This document shows, piece after piece, positions 61,553-64,000 of a stretch of 64,000 nt of DNA (positions are counted from its first letter, which is position 1; each line of letters begins with the position of its first letter). Position numbers and translations under genes: made by a program. The DNA lies in assembly GCF_002807015.1 (NCBI RefSeq), contig NZ_NIPO01000001.1, positions 1,377,604 through 1,441,603 of the forward strand, in the 5' to 3' direction. The DNA is from Avrilella dinanensis (GTDB taxonomy: Bacteria > Bacteroidota > Bacteroidia > Flavobacteriales > Flavobacteriaceae). Below the pieces are notes generated by a model. That model saw only the letters and a program-made list of their open reading frames with translations, was not told the origin of the DNA and ran no database searches.

Positions 61553-62671
61553 TTAGGTTTCTTTTTGATTAATTCTCCACCATATCTCGGGTATTTCTCG
61601 AGATAAAGCTCTCTGATAATCAGCATGATGGCATGGATATAGCTTCTCTTTATTTTGGTAATCCTGACCGGCTATCCACCATCTTTCCGACAAATTACTT
61701 TTATAGAAAATTAATTCCTGTTCTTCCAGCGGAACTACATATTTATAATAATCTTCCTTGCTTGAAAAAGGATATTCATACAATCGGTAATTAAATCCTT
61801 CGATAAAGTACCAAATTATTTGTGACAATAACAAATGATTTTCGTCTTTTTTGTGCATGTTAAAAATCCCGAAGGATTTTAACTGGTCGCTGTATCCGGC
61901 GTAACGGGCTAAAGCACAGATTTCTCTGCCGTCGAATCCGTTGGGTTGCCGGGTTACATTTCCTGTCAAAGCACCTTGTACTGCCTGCATATCCAAACTG
62001 ACGATGTCGGCATTTCGCATTACAGGTTCGGCAACTTTGATGTTTTGTACGACTTCTCCCAGGCGATAAGCGTCAAACTGCATGCGGTTAATCAGGTCAA
62101 TTTCTTCCTGAGAATTAAAATAGGTTTGATAACCAAGATTAGCATAATTAATCAGATTGTTGGGTTCTTCCAGTATAATACGTGCCACAAACGACTCAGA
62201 TAGATTGTCGTAATCGGAAACAACGTCGATTTTGCTGTCGATAGTTACCAGCGAAACCTGTTGTTCCAGTTCGTCGAATGCTCTGTATATTCCATAAGTC
62301 GTGTCTTGTGATGCTCCTACAATTATAGGCAGAATATTGTTTTTTATTAACGAGGCGGAAATTTTCTTTATCAGATAATAGGTGTCGTCGGCAGTATCTC
62401 CGGCGAGAATATGTCCCAAATCCACTATAGATTTTGACCAGTTGCCGGGATATAAAGCGTAAAATTCCCTGCGGATTGTATCAAAATCCGGGTTGGGATA
62501 ATTTTTATCCGGATTATCAACCGATATAATAGCAATGTCTTTATTGTCTATATCCGGAAAATGTCCGGCTGTGTGAAAAGCCGTTTGTCCTCCGATAGAA
62601 AATGATGATTTCTGCCGGATTTCGTCAATCAATATCTGGCTTAACGGTTGTAGAAACTCAAAATCCATCAT
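61553..62671 (-). CDS. arginase/formimidoylglutamase-fold protein lacking metal ligands
   Basis: 372 aa. The ureohydrolase fold is recognisable from the spaced core strands, but all three metal-binding motifs are altered: GGDHS is GASQDTT (119-125, His lost), DAHxD is DSKID (145-149, His lost) and SxDxDxxDP is SLDMQAVQG (225-233, second Asp lost). So binuclear manganese binding is unlikely. The gene sits between topA (two-base gap) and gldK in the same direction, an order frequent in flavobacteria. A structural or regulatory role is inferred. Confidence 0.82.
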   Translation of the reverse strand: MMDFEFLQPLSQILIDEIRQKSSFSIGGQTAFHTAGHFPDIDNKDIAIISVDNPDKNYPNPDFDTIRREFYALYPGNWSKSIVDLGHILAGDTADDTYYLIKKISASLIKNNILPIIVGASQDTTYGIYRAFDELEQQVSLVTIDSKIDVVSDYDNLSESFVARIILEEPNNLINYANLGYQTYFNSQEEIDLINRMQFDAYRLGEVVQNIKVAEPVMRNADIVSLDMQAVQGALTGNVTRQPNGFDGREICALARYAGYSDQLKSFGIFNMHKKDENHLLLSQIIWYFIEGFNYRLYEYPFSSKEDYYKYVVPLEEQELIFYKSNLSERWWIAGQDYQNKEKLYPCHHADYQRALSREIPEIWWRINQKET

Positions 62672-62673
62672 GG

Positions 62674-64000
62674 TTATTTTTTCTTGGCTTTAGCTTTTGT
62701 TTTTTTCGCACCGCCTTTCTCCTTTATAATCGCTTTGACTTGTTCCAATGTCAGTGATTGAGCATCAACATCTTTGCTCAGCTCAATTTTTTTCTTGCTG
62801 TCATATATAATATTGGAGCGTCCCCAACGGGCTTTTTCCACTCTGATGCCTTCTTCTTCCCAGTTGTGAATAACTTTTTCACGCTCTTTCTGCAATTTCT
62901 CCTCTATTAAGGTGTTGATGTCTGCCTGAGAAAGATTATCAAAATCATATTTTTTATTGACATTGATAAAAATGTTGTTCCATTTAATATAAGGACCAAA
63001 TCTTCCTACACCCTTTTGTACCGGTTTGCTGTCGTAGGTTGCAATTGGTGCGTCGGCACGCTCTCTTTCTTCAATCAGTTCGATAGCCTGGTTCAAAGTG
63101 GTGTCGAGAGGGTCTTGTCCTTTCGGTAAAGAAATGAATTTTTTACCATATTTAACGTAAGGACCAAATCTTCCTACATTGGTTTCGATTTGTTCTCCTT
63201 TATATTCTCCTAATTGTTTAGGTAGTAAAAATAAATCTAAAGCCTCTTCCAGTGTAATTGTACCGATATTCTGATTCGGATTCAGGCTGGCAAACTGTTT
63301 TTCCTCGTCGTCGGGAGCTCCAATCTGAGCCATCGGTCCGAATCTTCCCAAACGTACCGATACCGGTTTGCCTGATTTTGGGTCGGTACCTAAGATACGT
63401 TCGCCGGATTCCCGGTCTGCATTTTTCTCTACATCTTGTACTACCGGACTGAAATGAGAATAAAAACTATTCATCATATCTGTCCAGTCCTGGTTACCTG
63501 CAGCGATTTCGTCAAAATCTTCTTCTACTTTGGCGGTAAAATTGTAGTCCATAATAGAGGCAAAGTTTTTCACTAAGAAATCTGTTACGATAATCCCGAT
63601 ATCGGTTGGTACCATTTTTCCTTTGCTCGCCCCGACCTTTTCGGTCTGTGATTGCGTTTTTATTGCATCATTTTTCAGGCTGATGATTTTATAAGCACGT
63701 TCTTCCCCCTCATTTGTTCCTTTTTCTACATAATTACGAGCGATAACTGTTGAAATAGTCGGTGCATAAGTCGATGGGCGACCGATACCCAATTCTTCAA
63801 GTTTTTTTACCAAAGAGGCTTCGGTGTATCTTGCCGGCGGACGACTGAATTTTTGTGTTGCGGTAATGTCTTTGGCTTCCAGTTTTTCGTTTACTTTCAT
63901 TGCCGGAAGCATTCCTTCCTGTTCTTCATCTTCTTCGTCATTTCCTTCGAGATATACTTTCAGAAAACCATCAAATAAAAGCACTTCACCCGAAGCAGTA
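62674..64000 (-). CDS. topA: DNA topoisomerase I, C-terminal part (truncated by window edge)
   Basis: 442 codons are visible; the gene continues beyond 64000 (reading T-A-S-G-E-V-L-L-F-D-G at the edge). Type IA topoisomerase: GRPSTYAPTISTVIARNYVEK and the region VEEDFDEIAAGNQDW are family blocks after the active-site tyrosine part, which lies outside. In place of zinc ribbons the C-terminus carries several repeats of the form RFGPYxKxGxxFISL (GRFGPMAQIG, GRFGPYVKYG, GRFGPYIKWN), then a Lys/Ala-rich tail, as usual in Bacteroidota. Confidence 0.95.
   Translation of the reverse strand, partial: TASGEVLLFDGFLKVYLEGNDEEDEEQEGMLPAMKVNEKLEAKDITATQKFSRPPARYTEASLVKKLEELGIGRPSTYAPTISTVIARNYVEKGTNEGEERAYKIISLKNDAIKTQSQTEKVGASKGKMVPTDIGIIVTDFLVKNFASIMDYNFTAKVEEDFDEIAAGNQDWTDMMNSFYSHFSPVVQDVEKNADRESGERILGTDPKSGKPVSVRLGRFGPMAQIGAPDDEEKQFASLNPNQNIGTITLEEALDLFLLPKQLGEYKGEQIETNVGRFGPYVKYGKKFISLPKGQDPLDTTLNQAIELIEERERADAPIATYDSKPVQKGVGRFGPYIKWNNIFINVNKKYDFDNLSQADINTLIEEKLQKEREKVIHNWEEEGIRVEKARWGRSNIIYDSKKKIELSKDVDAQSLTLEQVKAIIKEKGGAKKTKAKAKKK

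Overview
The window is chromosomal DNA of a member of the Bacteroidota, most likely family Flavobacteriaceae. Supporting signs are a complete gldK-gldL-gldM-gldN block (core of the type IX secretion system, T9SS, and gliding machinery), three proteins with C-terminal T9SS type A sorting domains, a TonB-dependent receptor with an N-terminal carboxypeptidase-regulatory-like domain, HU-CCDC81/SPOR, DUF5687 and DUF2059 family proteins, few Shine-Dalgarno sites, and many promoters of the Bacteroidota form TTG-N19-TAnnTTTG. I cannot name the genus.

Layout. 1-310: end of an rRNA operon (5S rRNA plus a duplicated 5S tail, each with a terminator). 0.7-20.6 kb: housekeeping genes: SPOR protein and dprA, a T9SS-secreted leucine-rich-repeat protein, a LytS/LytTR-type two-component pair, lspA, a cold-shock gene, the fatty-acid block yceD-rpmF / fabH-accB-accC, divergent pdxA and ribE, pnp, rpsO, a HugZ-like flavin-barrel gene and rseP. 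20.6-28.9 kb: tRNA-Asn followed by an accessory insert bounded by two 159-160 bp direct repeats (R1, R2). Inside it three gene blocks (an outer-membrane barrel; RmuC+UvrD; an unrecognised 455-aa protein) are organised like integron gene cassettes: two blocks begin with a short sequence whose exact reverse complement marks their end, followed by attC-like imperfect palindromes. A strong promoter abuts the first cassette boundary. No integrase is present in the window. 28.9-34.2 kb: a second accessory block (TPR/HTH sensor, membrane protein, propeller-like lipoprotein, broken lipocalin-like gene, two small membrane proteins) that ends at a third, partial copy of the repeat (R3).

34.4-40.1 kb: a five-gene, end-to-end overlapping padR operon of membrane proteins with a palindromic operator on its own promoter. 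Three of its genes arose by a recent 674-bp tandem duplication that created a chimeric middle gene. Across the intergenic region lie a probable small RNA and an ABC exporter (DUF5687 permease + ATPase). 40.1-47.5 kb: DUF2059 protein, SCO1-type protein, lipB with a previously easy-to-miss 54-aa Pmp3/YqaE gene, lysS, a Fic AMPylase with a three-fold 40-bp-period operator, aspA and rnpA. 47.6-53.6 kb: an envelope/secretion locus (TonB receptor, beta-helix-like lipoprotein, an almost naked T9SS sorting domain, a jelly-roll protein with a sorting domain, a small exported protein). 53.6-64 kb: ABC-F ATPase, FAD oxidoreductase, gldKLMN, an arginase-fold protein that has lost its metal ligands, and the 3' part of topA, which runs off the window end.

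The parts most worth a second look are the cassette-like array beside tRNA-Asn, the chimeric gene in the padR operon, the candidate sRNA at 37.7 kb, and the periodic fic operator.
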